From Xestospongia muta (taxonomy: Eukaryota > Porifera > Demospongiae > Haplosclerida > Petrosiidae), in the NCBI GenBank assembly GCA_963693285.1, contig OY848918.1, positions 14,134,263-14,198,262 on the forward strand: a stretch of DNA of 64,000 bases, given 5' to 3'. A program made the translations under genes and the position numbers. Below the pieces are notes generated by a model. That model searched no databases and had not been told where the DNA came from. It saw nothing but the letters and a program-made list of their open reading frames with translations. Below are positions 1-11,389 of the stretch, piece by piece; within the stretch, counting starts at the first letter, position 1, and each line of letters opens with the position of its first letter.

Positions 1-1608
1 GACTGTATTTTTTGTTTTTCTTGTTGTAATTGATTAGTTGTGTCTAGAGCTTTTGTCATTTCTTGTTCTAATCTATGGATATCCTTTGCATTTGCTTCTT
101 TTGTATTTCCAATCTGCTAGCATATTTTTGTGCTTTCTCTTTTGCCTGTTCCAACATATAAGCATCTTCTCGAGATTGTTTAAGCTCTAGTTTTAAATCA
201 CAAGCTTCAGCTTGTATTTTATTCTTTTCTTGTTCCAATTGATAAATATGAGTATCTGCTTTCTCTTTTTCTTGCTGCAATTGATTAACATCATCTTGTG
301 CTTTCCTCTTTTATTGCTCTAATTTCTGAGCATAACTTTGTGTTTGTTCCATTACATCTTCTAATAGATAAGTATTGGTTTGTGCTTTATTCCTTTCTTC
401 CAACACACGAATATCTACTTGTACTTTCTTCTCTAGCTGATCCACTTGTTTTGTCAGTGTGTTGATTTCTTTCATCATATCTAATAGACTCTTCAATGGA
501 CGTAGACTAGAAACAGCACCTTGAGCACATGTAATAGCATCATTTATAGTAGGTCGTTTCTTAGGATCATTTTCCAGACAAGATTTGGCAAACAAATAGA
601 AAGGGTTATCATTAGATATTGCTGATGTATATCTCTGTCTCCTTTCCCATTCATTAACAAGAGTAAAATTTCCCCTTTGGAAAAAAACAGTTTTAGGAAC
701 ATATTGACCATTAGGCCATTCATGTGTGAAGACATGAAGAATGAGACACCCATAAGAAAAGACACCTAGCTTATGGTCATAAACTGGATTGTCCCTGAGA
801 GCTTCAGGAGGCATCACAACAGAATTACCTGGTGCTACAGAAAGTTCTTGACGTTTAAAGGTGTCTGCCATTCTAGACACACTTAGGTCAGATATTTTAG
901 CTACAAAATTAGATGTCAGTAATATGTTATTGGCTGTGAGATCACGATGGACAATAGGAGGTCTTTTACAATGAAGATAATTGAGACCCTTTGCAACATC
1001 AAGAAGTATGGAGTATTTGATTTGAAGTGGGAGATCACGATGTGATTCTAAACATTGTGTTAATGATAGAGGAAGATACTCCATTACTAACATAGGTAGT
1101 TGATTATTATGTCTAAAATGGACACCCATTAACTGGACAATGTTGGGGTGACGTTGTTGACTATGACAAAGACACTCTTTCTTGAATTTGGCTAATGTTT
1201 CTCTCTAAAATGAGGAAATAAATGTACCCACATTATCAACACAAAAGCTTAATTTTTAGGTTCACTTCCTGCTGATTAGTTGGAAATAACATAAAAATAT
1301 ATTTCTTTTAAAAATAGTTTAGTTAAAGACAATTAATAACATAGTACACTAGCTCTGTTGTTTGTTAAGACTTATTTAAGTCTGAGAAAGAGGTGTACGG
1401 AAATAGAGTGAACGTTTCTACTCTTGTTTACAGTTTTATACCTGTAAAATAGCTTCATGTAGGGTTTTCCCCCACAAACTAGACCACTAACTCTAACCTC
1501 AGAAACAACACTATAAGCTCCACGACCAATGGTTTTCCCAGTCTCCTCTACATTATCTAGTGTTAAAGACTGAAGCTGACCTTGAAGAGGTTGAAGAGGC
1601 CGAGACAT
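1..1608 (-). pseudogene. K1 kinase pseudogene, copy 1 (3' end outside window)
   Basis: Exon 1 is 1608-1442 and exon 2 runs from 1204 past the window start. It encodes a TKL/TK-like kinase followed by a coiled coil. Lesions relative to K2-K4: exon 1 is 167 instead of 168 nt (one base lost after the beta-3 lysine); the DLG motif reads DLS; the helix-F Asp of DVFSYG is Gly; a GAA codon is TAA at 311-313; one base is lost near 88, where the frame runs into a stop. The HRD loop survives. A TCACGTGA site lies 30 bp upstream of the ATG. Several independent hits make this a true pseudogene; a truncated pseudokinase product is the alternative. The 3' part can be seen in copy 2. Confidence 0.85.
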
Positions 1609-1637
1609 TTTCACCGCTTTAATCCGGAATACACGTC

Positions 1638-1671
1638 TCACGTGATTTACTTGCGGGCTGTCACGACGTCA
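1638..1671 (-). promoter_or_regulatory. E-box plus CRE-like promoter module of K1
   Basis: TCACGTGA at 1638-1645 and CGACGTCA (7/8 match to CRE) at 1664-1671 lie 30 and 56 bp upstream of the K1 ATG. The same pair in the same order precedes K2, K3 and K4. A perfect 12-bp palindrome AGCTGTACAGCT follows at 1778-1789 and is shared with K2 (7007) and K4 (18354). Binding by bHLH-zip and CREB/ATF factors is inferred from the motifs only. Confidence 0.5.
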
Positions 1672-1985
1672 TCAATGTTGGGTGACACGAGAAAGCCATG
1701 TATATGTACACTGTAATTGATGCACTAACTGTGATGATATTATTGCATCTTCTACAAAAGTATTTGAGCTAAGGGTAAGCTGTACAGCTGTAAAGGAGCT
1801 ACAACTCACATAATTGGTTTATCTGAAAGATGGTGCATCCCATGCGTTTAATTTATGCTGTTGGGTATATTTTTGGTGGTCTATAGGCCACTTGTCTCCA
1901 TTCAGTCATATAAGTGATTATAAAATGGACTTCTCAGGGAATGAATGTCGTGCTTATTGCCATACTGATTCAGCCAGTTATTGTC

Positions 1986-2011
1986 TATATATATATATAT
2001 ATATATATATA
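1986..2011. repeat. (TA)13 microsatellite
   Basis: Uninterrupted 26-bp TA dinucleotide run between K1 and the THAP remnant. The same length is seen in copies 2 and 3. Confidence 0.95.
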
Positions 2012-2079
2012 CCTTATGCATGTGACATCACCAATTGCGTGATGGGCCACCCTCCATTTTGAGTGGTTGAAAAAGAAAA

Positions 2080-3666
2080 TGTGAAAAACTGTTATGCATT
2101 TGGATGCTTCAATAAGTACTCTAAAAGCAGTGGATTGAGTTTGAGAGTTTCTACAGGTTTCCTGCAGATAAAGGAAGGCGTGATAAATGGATAGCAGCTG
2201 TCAAACGGAAAAACTGGCAACCAAATGAGCACACGTGGCTGTGTAGTACTCACTTTGTAAATGGGAAAAAAGTAATGATTCCCTCTCTCCCGACTATATA
2301 CCCAGCATTTTTAGCTGAGTCTCATGACAGTAGAAACACTTATGACAGCAAAATAAGTCTTATGACAGTAGAAACACTTATGATGACTACATTTCCTTTC
2401 AGAAGAAATGACATTTTGAATGGAAAGAAGGAACTTGTGTCAATTTCGTCTAAATATCCTTTTATTAAACATTTTTGATGAGGTGAGTGAATTCAGTATT
2501 ACTGATGTATCATTTTTTCATGAAACAGCTATGTGTAGATATTGATGAAATAATAAAGAACACTGGATCAACCCACTAGTCTGTAAATAAGAACTGGAAA
2601 AAATTTGGTCACCTCATATCTTGAATCAAAAACATTGGAGAAAGCTAGTAACACCAACTTATAAAATACCATGAATTCACTTCCTTTTCTAAGAGATTTT
2701 TGCTAAATTATATGCTAACTATACATTTATTGGTTTTAAAATATTTTTAGATTGTTCTCTGCTATCTTTGTTTCTTTTGGTGTACATACTAATGAATTCC
2801 GATGTGCTTCAGATCATGAAAAAGTGATAAAACAGATTTCAGTACGTATCACTGAATACTTCATCTATTTTCAATAGCTTTTATTATGTATAAATTTTGT
2901 GCTATCTACAATCCAGCTTATACTTCATAGTGAAGTTAAATTATTGATAATGTAACATTAGTTAGTAATGAATTTATGAGTATACCATGTCATAGGTTCA
3001 AGATGTATTATTTAGTATTATATACTTTTTACATTCTTGTAGGAGTCAGATGATTTTCAAGCTGTTGTCGACAGTCATAAAAAGGTGTCACTTCCTATAT
3101 ATTTGACTGACTGACAGACATAATGTTACTTAACAAGTTGACAACAATTATATAATGTCACTATAATAATAATAGAATGGCACTTTACTACAATTTGATA
3201 TTAGTTTACCCATTATAAGGAATTGACTACTCTAGGTTCAAATTCAATTATTTACTTTATATTAATATTAATTAGAATTAAATTGTGTGGGTGAGGAATA
3301 AACAAACAAAATTTATATGGCCCAGGCAAAACAATCCTGCAGTTTTCAAAGCCAAACACATTTATTATTATTATTAATCATATAACTTACATGTATATAC
3401 TTGTAGGATGTTCTAACTGGAGTGCCCTCTTTAGTACAACAAAGCACAAAAACGTTGGATGTTACTTGCCTCAGAACTGATATACCAATGTGCCAACAAT
3501 GGATGTCTCCAAATTCATCGCAAAAGCGGAAGCTTTTCTCAATGAAGGTCTTGATATACTAGAGGAAATCTCAGCATCAACAGAAAATGAGTGGTACATA
3601 AATGAATTAGCTCAAAAGCAAACTATGAGAAGACAACTATGTAGCAGACTACTTACTTCAAAATGA
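2080..3666 (+). pseudogene. Broken THAP-domain gene and downstream exon remnants, copy 1
   Basis: A C2CH THAP zinc finger can be read in two frames. The first Cys pair (CYAFGC) is at 2090-2107. The second half has an FPADKGRRDKW segment, a WIAAVKR segment and CSTH at 2242-2253. The frame is broken by about 8 extra bases near 2143-2150, between GLS and FYRFPAD. THAP fingers bind DNA and occur in P-element-type transposases and in host transcription factors; I cannot tell which this was. Beyond the finger, pieces resembling the block at 23455-23608 (NDILxGKK) lie at 2395-2560. An acceptor-like TAG near 3407 precedes a short open frame, with a 55-codon ORF at 3499-3666. No intact gene can be assembled. 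Confidence 0.65.
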
Positions 3667-4412
3667 AAGAAAAGAATATACTGTAAGCAAAAATTGCAAT
3701 AACAATATAAATTTCTTACTTAAATATTGTATTGTGCTAGCATAGTGGTCCTAATGCACAAATATGTACATGGTAGAACAGGATTGTACATAATTATTTG
3801 TACATTTGTAATATAAACTTGAAATTTTAACCTTTTAGTGACGAAATATACTTAGTGTGCAATTTTGTACACTTTCATTATCAGGTAAATTTGGTGTGTT
3901 GATCTTTTATAATGTTTCAGATATATATAGGAACTCAGCCACCTATTCTCAATGCAGACATGTCTTCAAGTCAATAACATGATTGTAGTGTTTTGTGACA
4001 ATTATCAACAAGAACCCGTCATTGGTTGTTGTTCAAAATTAAATGATGATATTGACATCATATGGTACAAGGGATCATATTCTACTTCTTAGAAACCTTG
4101 GAGGATCAGGGATCCTAGAAATAGCCGAAACATTATTGAATGGACTGACACAATCCCCAAATAATCTATAATTTTATTTGCTTTTGCTATATATGACAGC
4201 AAAAACATTTACAAAAAGTTACAATTGAAGAGTTAAAAACAAAATACTTACAATTAAAGCAGAATTATACTACATCTACTGAATAATAGTAACTTGAAGC
4301 TATTAATAATAAATTATGACTTGTTGTAATATTTTTGCATATGCATCTTAGGTATATCATTATTTAACATGTCTCTCGAAAATATTTGTCATTTAATGGT
4401 AATATCTGCAAT
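3667..4412. other. Intergenic, paralogous to about 15240-15960
   Basis: No gene seen. The stretch is AT-rich and colinear with the matching interval 3' of K4, so it belongs to the older K2/K4 block duplication, which begins near 3090 / 14645. Confidence 0.7.
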
Positions 4413-4630
4413 ACTGTAAAAATTAATATGTTATTTTAACAACTAATTTGTACTTTACGTGAGTGGATTACTATGAAATCTAGAATTTCTATGAATTACT
4501 CACTGTATAATTTGTTGATATGTAAACATACTAAAATGTTATATAGTGAGTAATTCACAAGAATTCTATTTTCCATAGTAATCCATCTATGTAATATTAG
4601 TTGTTAAAATGGCATATTAATTTATACAGT
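4413..4630. mobile_element. Foldback (MITE-like) element 3' of K2
   Basis: Two arms of about 90-100 bp are imperfect reverse complements (ACTGTAAAAATTAATATG at one end, CATATTAATTTATACAGT at the other) around a short loop near 4515-4540. There is no coding capacity. A related copy sits at 15960-16181 in the same position relative to K4, so insertion predates the K2/K4 duplication. I could not define a clear target-site duplication. Confidence 0.7.
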
Positions 4631-4739
4631 TAAATAATAAAAGGAACTTTAAAATAAAAATACGTTCATTATTGTCAAATGTCTGACCATGTGAGACTAT
4701 TGTTGTTGCTACTATCATTCTTGTGATACAATGGAATTG

Positions 4740-6838
4740 TCACATTGTAATTTGAAAAAGCAAAATTGCTATTATTATTACAATTATAATTATAAATGAT
4801 ACTTTCTGAGTTTGTTTCAACTGCAATCTCCTCTCCAAGTCTTCAACCTTATTTTTCTCTTCATCTAATTTACAAGCTAATTGATGAGCATCATCTTGTG
4901 CTTTCTTCATTTCTAATTCTAAACTGGAGACATTCTTTTGCAGTACCTTCTTTTCTAGTCCTAATCTTTTAGCAATACTCTGTGAAAGCTGGTTTTCTTG
5001 TTTTAACCTACAAGCATATTGTTGTGTATTCTTCTGTTCTTGTTCCAACTTTTGAGCAAGGTTCTGAGCTTGCTCCATACGATCAATGAAAACACAAACA
5101 TCAGTTTGTGCTTTCTCTTTTTCTTGTTCCAATTTAAGAGCATACTCTTGTGTTTGTTCTATTATTCTTTCTAATCGACAAGTATTAGCTTGTATTTTCT
5201 CTTTTTCTTCTTCTAATCTATGAGCATACTGCTGTGCTTGTTCCATTTCTTCTCTTGATACACGAGCTTCTTTATGTGCTTTCTCATTTTCTTCTTGCAA
5301 TTGATTAGCATTGTCTTGTACCCTTTTATTTTCACGTTCCAGTTTAAAGACAATCTTCTGTGTTTGTTTCTTTTCTAGTTCTAATGTTTTAGCATAATCT
5401 TGTACTCTGTCCTTTTCTTCTTTTAACTTATGACCATACTGCAGTGCTTGTTCCATTCCCTCTTTCAATATGTCAGCATCAGACTGTATTTTGTTCTTTT
5501 CTTGTTGCAATTGATTAACATTGTCTTGTGCTTTCTTCTTTTCTTGTTCTAATCTCTGAGTATAACTTTGTGTTTGTTCCATCACTTCCTCCAATAGATA
5601 AGCATTAGTTTGTGCTTTATTCCTTTCTTCCAACATACGAATATCTTGTACTTGCTTCTCTAACTGATCCACTTGTTTTCTCAGTGTATCATTTTCTTTC
5701 ATTATCTCAAACTGATTCTTCAATGGACGCAGACTAGAAACAGCACCTTGAGCACATGTAATAGCATCATTCATAGTAGGTCGTATGTTAGGATCATTTT
5801 CCAGGCAAGATTTGGCAAAGTAATAGAAAGGGTTGCCATTAGATATTGCTGATGTATATCTCGCTCTCCTATCCCATTCATTAACAAGACTATAATTTCC
5901 CCTTTGGAAAAAACCAGTTTTTGGAACATATTGAGCAGAGGGTTCAGGCCATTCATGTGTGAAGACATGAAGAATGAGACACCCATAAGAAAAGACATCT
6001 AACTTATGGTTATAAACTGGATTGTCCCTGAGAGATTCAGGAGGCATCACAACAGAATTACCTGGTGCTACAGAAAGTCCTTGACGTTTAAAGGTGTCTG
6101 CCGTTCTAGACACACCTAGGTCAGATATTTTAGCTACAAAATTAGAGGTCAGTAATATGTTATTGGCTGTGAGATCACGATGGACAATGGGAGGTCTTTT
6201 ACAATGAAGATAATTGAGACCCTTTGCAACATCAAGAAGTATAGAGTATTTGATTTGAAGTGGGAGATCACGATGTGATTTTAAACATTGTGTTAATGAT
6301 AGAGGAAGATACTCCATTACTAACATAGGTAGTTGATTATTAGGTCTAAAATGGACACCCATTAACTGGACAATGTTGGGGTGACGTTGTTGACTATGAC
6401 AAAGACACTCTTCTTTGAATTTGACTATTGTTTCTCCCTAAAATGAGGAAATAAATGTACCCCTATTATCAACACAAGACTTAATTTTTGTTTACTTCCA
6501 TTGACTTGTAGGTAGTAACATAGCAATACATTTCTCTTAAGAATAGTTTAGTAAAGATAATTTAATAACATGGTACACTAGCTCTGTTATTTGTTAAAAT
6601 TTATTTAAGTCTAAAAAAGATGTGTTCAGGGATGGAGCGAACGTTTCTATTCTTCTTTACAATTTTATACCTGTACAATAGCTTCATGTAAGGTTTTTCC
6701 AGCACAAACCAGACCACTAACTTTAACCTCACAAACAACACCATACGCTCCACGACCAATGATTGTTTCAGTCTCCTCAACATTATCTAGTGATAAAGAC
6801 CGAAGCAGATCTTGAAGAGATTGTAGAGAGCGAGACAT
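4740..6838 (-). CDS. K2: intact TKL-like kinase with coiled coil and C-terminal membrane anchor, copy 1
   Basis: Exon 1 is 6838-6671 (56 codons), a 233-bp GT-AG phase-0 intron is 6670-6438, and exon 2 is 6437-4740; the product is 621 aa. Kinase motifs: glycine loop GRGAYGVV (28-35), beta-3 Lys48, helix-C Glu near 66, HRDLTANN (142-149, catalytic D144, N149), DLG (162-164, in place of DFG), MPPE (187-190), DVFSYG (Asp203) and Arg275. The residue two after the catalytic Asp is Thr, so neither the Ser/Thr-kinase Lys nor the usual Tyr-kinase pattern is present and specificity cannot be called. Residues about 300-600 are a heptad coiled coil rich in E, K and Q. The last about 20 residues are an Ile-rich hydrophobic segment ending in the stop, with no signal peptide. 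This suggests a tail-anchored cytosolic kinase. It is the only lesion-free kinase in the unit. Confidence 0.88.
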
Positions 6839-6866
6839 TTTCACTGCTTGAAACGTAATGTGTATC

Positions 6867-6899
6867 TCACGTGATCTATTGTGGCCGTCATTGACGTAA
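6867..6899 (-). promoter_or_regulatory. E-box plus CRE-like promoter module of K2
   Basis: TCACGTGA at 6867-6874 (29 bp upstream of the ATG) and TGACGTAA (7/8 CRE match) at 6892-6899. Conserved with the other three kinase genes. Confidence 0.5.
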
Positions 6900-7308
6900 A
6901 CAATAGTTGGGGAAATGTGGAAGTCCATATAAACGTACATTGTGATTGATATATTAACTGAGATGATATTATTGTATCTTCTACAAAAGTATTTGAGTTA
7001 AGAGCAAGCTGTACAGCTATATAGGAGTTACAACTCAGATAATTGGTGTGTCTGGAAGATATAGTTAATTGAATAACCATTATCACTTATCAATATGAAT
7101 TAGTACATATATTTTCACTTATCTTCATAGATTCAATATTGCTTAGTTGCTAAATTTATGGCATTCATTATTAATTATTGTCATTGATCAATAAATATCT
7201 TGACAATGAAGTACAATTATCATGATGTTCATGTTTGTGATTTTATACAATAATTAAACCATAGATTTACTCTATATCTATGATCAAACTATTCTCACAT
7301 ACAGACTT

Positions 7309-7596
7309 GCCAGCAGGTGTTATGGCTGACCATGCAGAATATGCCTTCACCGTCTTATTGGCTTAAACAAAGCTTCAGGCACTGCTTCCATGTTGGTTGA
7401 CCACTCTTGGTACATGGATAAAATGAAATTGGTAAAGTATATGAGTACCACCATAACTAATCCTGCTGTTACGCATGAGTATTGCATAGACAGCCCATCA
7501 TTTAAGAGAAGAGTTGGTTACATGAGACTAATATAAAAGAGTGCATAGACAGAAAGTGTAGGCTGGTCAGCTCATACCAGTCAACAGTCCCTTTAT
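7309..7596 (+). other. Segment paralogous to 18655-18944, no gene
   Basis: Colinear with the stretch upstream of the LINE remnant in half B, including a short frame reading KYMSTTITNPAV. The half-B version stays open for 67 codons; here it is interrupted. I do not recognise a protein family. Confidence 0.5.
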
Positions 7597-8250
7597 CTCC
7601 TCTGGCTCATAATCTCTATACTTCACTACATGACAACTCTCCAGATTTACTCTGTAACCCAGATAATATCTGCAGTCTCATTTCTCGTATTCCTATTGAC
7701 ACTGCTTCTGGTCCTGACGGTGTCTCCTCTATCATGCTCAACAACACAGCTTTTAGTATTTCACTTCCTCTTTTCCTTATTTTCAATTCCTCCCTCTCAA
7801 CAGGTATTTTCCCTTCAGACCGGAAAAACTCCAATATCGTGCCTATTCCCAAATCAAAAACCTCTACTTCATCCCCTTTAGACTATCCCCAATCTCTTTA
7901 CTTTCCCTCTTGGAATGTCACATTTTAAACAATCTGTATGAATTTTGTTCTGCTCACAACATCATTTCTAACTATCAGTTAGAAGTTTCCAACCATGATT
8001 CTCAACTGAAACAGTTATATTATCTATTGTCATTTCTTGATTTTCTTCACTGGATCAAAAAATGAAGTCTGTGCAGTTTTCTTCTATCTCACTAAAGCAT
8101 TTGACTCTGTCCCTCACAAGCCTCTACTTGACTCTTTATCTTTGCTCGACCTTCCTCCTCTTCTTTTGTCTTGGCTCATGATCCAAGTTTTAATTATTTG
8201 TAGTGTTAGTACTGTGAGAGGACAAATGAAGTCCTTTGTGGATAATTAAT
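7597..8250 (+). pseudogene. LINE reverse-transcriptase fragment (half A), copy 1
   Basis: Non-LTR retrotransposon RT remnant. A frame reading SGPDGVSS, then STGIFPSD and NIVPIPK, represents the N-terminal RT blocks. It then shifts frame and reaches motif A, where the expected FFDLTKAFD reads FFYLTKAFD, so the first catalytic Asp is Tyr. The element stops near 8250 without motif C. It is closely related to the remnant at 18945-20640. The style is that of the jockey/CR1 group; the clade cannot be fixed by eye. Confidence 0.75.
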
Positions 8251-8844
8251 GACCCTTTGGATGATGATATCGAACGTCTAAAAAGCTGTAATTATTGAAC
8301 GAAAATTCTACTTTTATAATAATGTACTTTTGTAAATGTCCTAAGGAAAACGTACACAATGATATCTCTGAGATGTTATATTAGTAGACGACACCAAATA
8401 ATAAATGTTGGAGTGTATTTACCTGTTCATGAATTTAAATTGGAAGGTACATGCATGTGAAAAATTATACAAAGTGGCAATAGATACAGACATGCTACAT
8501 GTGATAGTATTGACATACTGAAGCTACTACATTAACACAATAGACTAGTAGGCTAAAATAACTTGACACACTATAGTATACACATCCAGAGCATCCAAAA
8601 TGCCATTAGATGATTTCTGTTTATTTAAACTCCAAACCACCCACAATCAACTCATTCTCTAACTAAAGCCATAGTATAGATAGGAAATCAATCACGTGAT
8701 CCCACAGACCACCTGAATGAATATTAGAAAGCATACTCCCTGTCCAAAGAAATCAATTAATTTTATTACCTGACATTGTAAATTGACACACTCTTACCGG
8801 TATTGTATTACTCTATTAATCAACACATTGACTAAATATTTTTG
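8251..8844. other. Intergenic, nothing recognised
   Basis: AT-rich sequence without a credible ORF or repeat that I could identify. Confidence 0.5.
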
Positions 8845-9350
8845 CTTATTAAAAGTAGTTAATAATACTGATATTCACTTTTAAAATACTTATTTGATGA
8901 TGAATATATCACTAAAAATACTTTTGTAACTCTTTCTTCTTATAACAATAATAATAATTAATACTACTAAAAGATTTAGGACGAAGTATTTAGAGCAAAT
9001 AAGAACACGTTGGTTTTTTTCTTTGTAAAGTCGCGTTATTCTTATAAAAAACGCTAAAACAACGTAAGATAGAGGTGCACTTTAGGGACTATAACCATTG
9101 TTTTAAGTTATGTAGACATACATTACAACTTGTCATCTAAAGATTTAGACATTAAATACAGCTTGTTTTCTAAAGATAAAATATTGCTGTGTTGGTTTAG
9201 CTTGTTATTATTTGCTTTGGCAATCTCCTATCATAGTTATGTAAGATACAAAATACGCGTACATATTCAGTACAAAAATTAACTACAGTGTACTTAAATA
9301 ATTAATATTTAATTTTTCTTTCAGATGGATAAAAGAAAGTCAGACTGGAC
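8845..9350 (+). repeat. Left arm of a large inverted repeat, copy 1
   Basis: The reverse complement of this stretch matches 20948-21364, with about 90 bp missing from the right arm. The arm ends in an acceptor-like TTTCTTTCAG followed by ATGGATAAAAG, which is conserved in the other arm as TTTCAGATGGATAG. The two arms enclose about 11.6 kb containing K3, K4 and the LINE. Confidence 0.75.
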
Positions 9351-9875
9351 TATAGAAAACCAGATTGTATCTCTTCCAAAGTTAATTTATATTCATGTTC
9401 CTTTCCATTCCTTGTCTAGTATTAAGAGAGAGATTTCATTTCTTGGGATTATTGCCTAAAGGTTCATTGGCTATAGAAATGTTATCACACCATTTTAAAG
9501 CTTTTCAAAATTTTTACAAATGTAACCACCTGCATATTTTAATGGATTTTTCTCTTCATTTAATTTATTAAGATCTAACTGTTGGTCATCTTGACAAATT
9601 TTAAATGGAACTAGTGCTAGTGACTTGGATAATTATTGCATCAAATATTTGATCAGTAATATACTGATACAAAAGGATTGCTTGAGCAACCAATTTATAC
9701 TTTAATCAAACTACACCATGTAGACCTAAAGTGCTCTGACGTCCTGATGTTATGGTATCTTCCCAACACTCTCTCCCATCTTGTTGTCATATTCTTAATT
9801 ATCGTGTTCAAGAGCAGATGACAAGTCATTTATTAGGCTGGTTGCAAAAGTTGATACAATCTCCCTGTTTTCAGG
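9351..9875. other. Intergenic, nothing firmly recognised
   Basis: A 45-codon frame begins with ATG at 9325, directly after an acceptor-like CAG, and ends near 9460. No family is recognised. At its right end, near 9700, lies the phase at which copy 3 starts to diverge. Confidence 0.4.
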
Positions 9876-10265
9876 CCTAGAGCACCATTTCCAGAACAGT
9901 GCTATCTTGTTGTCAGAAAGCAAAAAGAGCAAGCTGAATCATATGGTAGTAGAAACAACTATGACTACAATTTCCTTTCAGAATTAAGAAATGACTTTTT
10001 GGATGGAAAGAAGCTTGGTTCCATAGAAGGTCCAGATCAACTTTATATCTTAGTTAACAGTAGTATTGTGTCAGAGATCCTATCAAGTACAGACATATTA
10101 TGTAAACTTTTATCATTTTACTCCATTGTAAATATATATTATCCTCATCGTTGTTCAACTTGTTCCACATTCTATACGTTTTGTGAGTCAAAAATTCTTG
10201 GTTTAAGCTCTAAAGTTCCAATATCTATCACTCTTTTTATTGTTTCTTTGCAATGCAATACTTAA
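9876..10265 (+). CDS. Exon-like ORF of unknown function, copy 1
   Basis: A 129-codon frame opens immediately after an acceptor-like CCCTGTTTTCAG (ends 9874). It contains the block RNDFLDGKK, which recurs as RNDILxGKK at about 2400 and 23470, so it belongs to a repeated family. The C-terminal third is Cys- and Ser-rich with hydrophobic runs. The paralogue at 62187-62576 has an in-frame TAA at the start of the block. No family recognised; it may be an exon of the THAP-type gene or a decayed piece. Confidence 0.35.
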   Translation, partial: PRAPFPEQCYLVVRKQKEQAESYGSRNNYDYNFLSELRNDFLDGKKLGSIEGPDQLYILVNSSIVSEILSSTDILCKLLSFYSIVNIYYPHRCSTCSTFYTFCESKILGLSSKVPISITLFIVSLQCNT

Positions 10266-10900
10266 CTCATTTTTGTACATTAATTTTTGTTATGTACAAC
10301 ATTGTTACATTCATCAAATTATGTCAATTGTTTTAAAATGTTATTCCATTAATTAAAAAAAATTATAACTGTTGATGGAGGAGATTTATGTGCATTGCCT
10401 ATTATTCTACAAAGTGTGCCAAACCCATTTTTGAAAGTAATGTGATTCAACCACTATTTTCATGTGCAAAGTTGGCATGCATGTGCAATTTTATGTGTCA
10501 TGCCCATATTTTATTTTTATAGTGTTGAGTCTTATATGTGTACACCATTTCTCTTAGTCTATCAATATAGGTTGAAGTTATGAAGGTATTACTGATGTTG
10601 GCAAATCTTGGATCCTTATTGGTGCCCTTCATGGATCCTTCTGAGTTTTCTTTTATCGGAGGGTCAGGAACAACAATACAACTATTTAAGTGAAAAATAT
10701 AGTTAATTTACCCTTTCTAAAATCTCCTACTTTTTGACATTAACATTGGTACCATGCAGTAAAGTCATCACTTTTTGAATATATAGCTGCCTCACAATAT
10801 GTTTTGAAAACCTCAGGCACTTTGTTAGTTTAATGAAATATTAATAACTGAAACTGAGAAAAATTGTAAAGTTGGCATAAGTAAATTCAGGGGATTCCCA
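10266..10900. other. Intergenic, paralogous to about 24200-24560
   Basis: No gene seen. Colinear with the region 3' of K1, which supports the older half-unit duplication. Confidence 0.5.
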
Positions 10901-11389
10901 TTACATGGAATTAGTACATTTGACAAAAGCGTTTTTGTTCATTTGGCAATACTCATCAGCCTTTTCCTTCATTTCTTTAAACAGTATGTATGATTCATTG
11001 ATCACAGCATTTAGCAGATTGCTTTGCATTTTTGGAGGAAGTTGATAAAGTGGTTGTAAGTGATGCTGCTTAATTTCTGGTGCACAAATTGGATGTTTTT
11101 TGTTCAACTTTTGGTTCTTTAAGGGACCATCCTCAAAGAAGTTGATGACCTTTGCCACATTTGTCCAAACTGTATTTGTGAACAACGATTGAGCAAAATG
11201 TTTTCTTTTTGAGTTTGAGGCATACTCTACCATATATGAAAATTTAAAACAATATATACTTAAAAACACTTTTGGGTCATACTTTAAGTAAAAAGCAAGT
11301 ATTACATATCTACACCATTCAAGTGAGCTTGATGGCACTTCATTTGGGTTGTCATGCATGGCAAATAACCTAGCTTGGCATGCATCAAT
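10901..11389 (-). CDS. Unknown 162-codon frame directly after the K3 stop, copy 1
   Basis: This frame is in the same register as K3 and separated from it by only the K3 TAG at 11392-11390. The sequence TTTTTGTTTAG just before it also looks like a splice acceptor, so it could be a separate exon. If translated from its first ATG (11359) it gives 152 aa with several Cys and a Lys-rich, Pro-containing C-terminal half. No domain recognised. The paralogue at 63221-63684 shows the same junction but is frameshifted. It could be a lumenal or extracellular tail produced by readthrough, an alternative exon, or decayed sequence. Confidence 0.4.
   Translation of the reverse strand: MDACQARLFAMHDNPNEVPSSSLEWCRYVILAFYLKYDPKVFLSIYCFKFSYMVEYASNSKRKHFAQSLFTNTVWTNVAKVINFFEDGPLKNQKLNKKHPICAPEIKQHHLQPLYQLPPKMQSNLLNAVINESYILFKEMKEKADEYCQMNKNAFVKCTNSM

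Noticed and set aside
1814..2062. Plus-strand 82-codon ORF between K1 and the THAP remnant
   Set aside because: Runs through the (TA)13 microsatellite and shows no protein-like pattern.
5771..5998. Minus-strand 75-codon ORF inside the kinase exon (also in K1, K3, K4)
   Set aside because: Alternative frame of the kinase domain, conserved only because the kinase is conserved.
7616..7852. Minus-strand 78-codon ORF
   Set aside because: Antisense to the LINE reverse-transcriptase fragment; no independent support.
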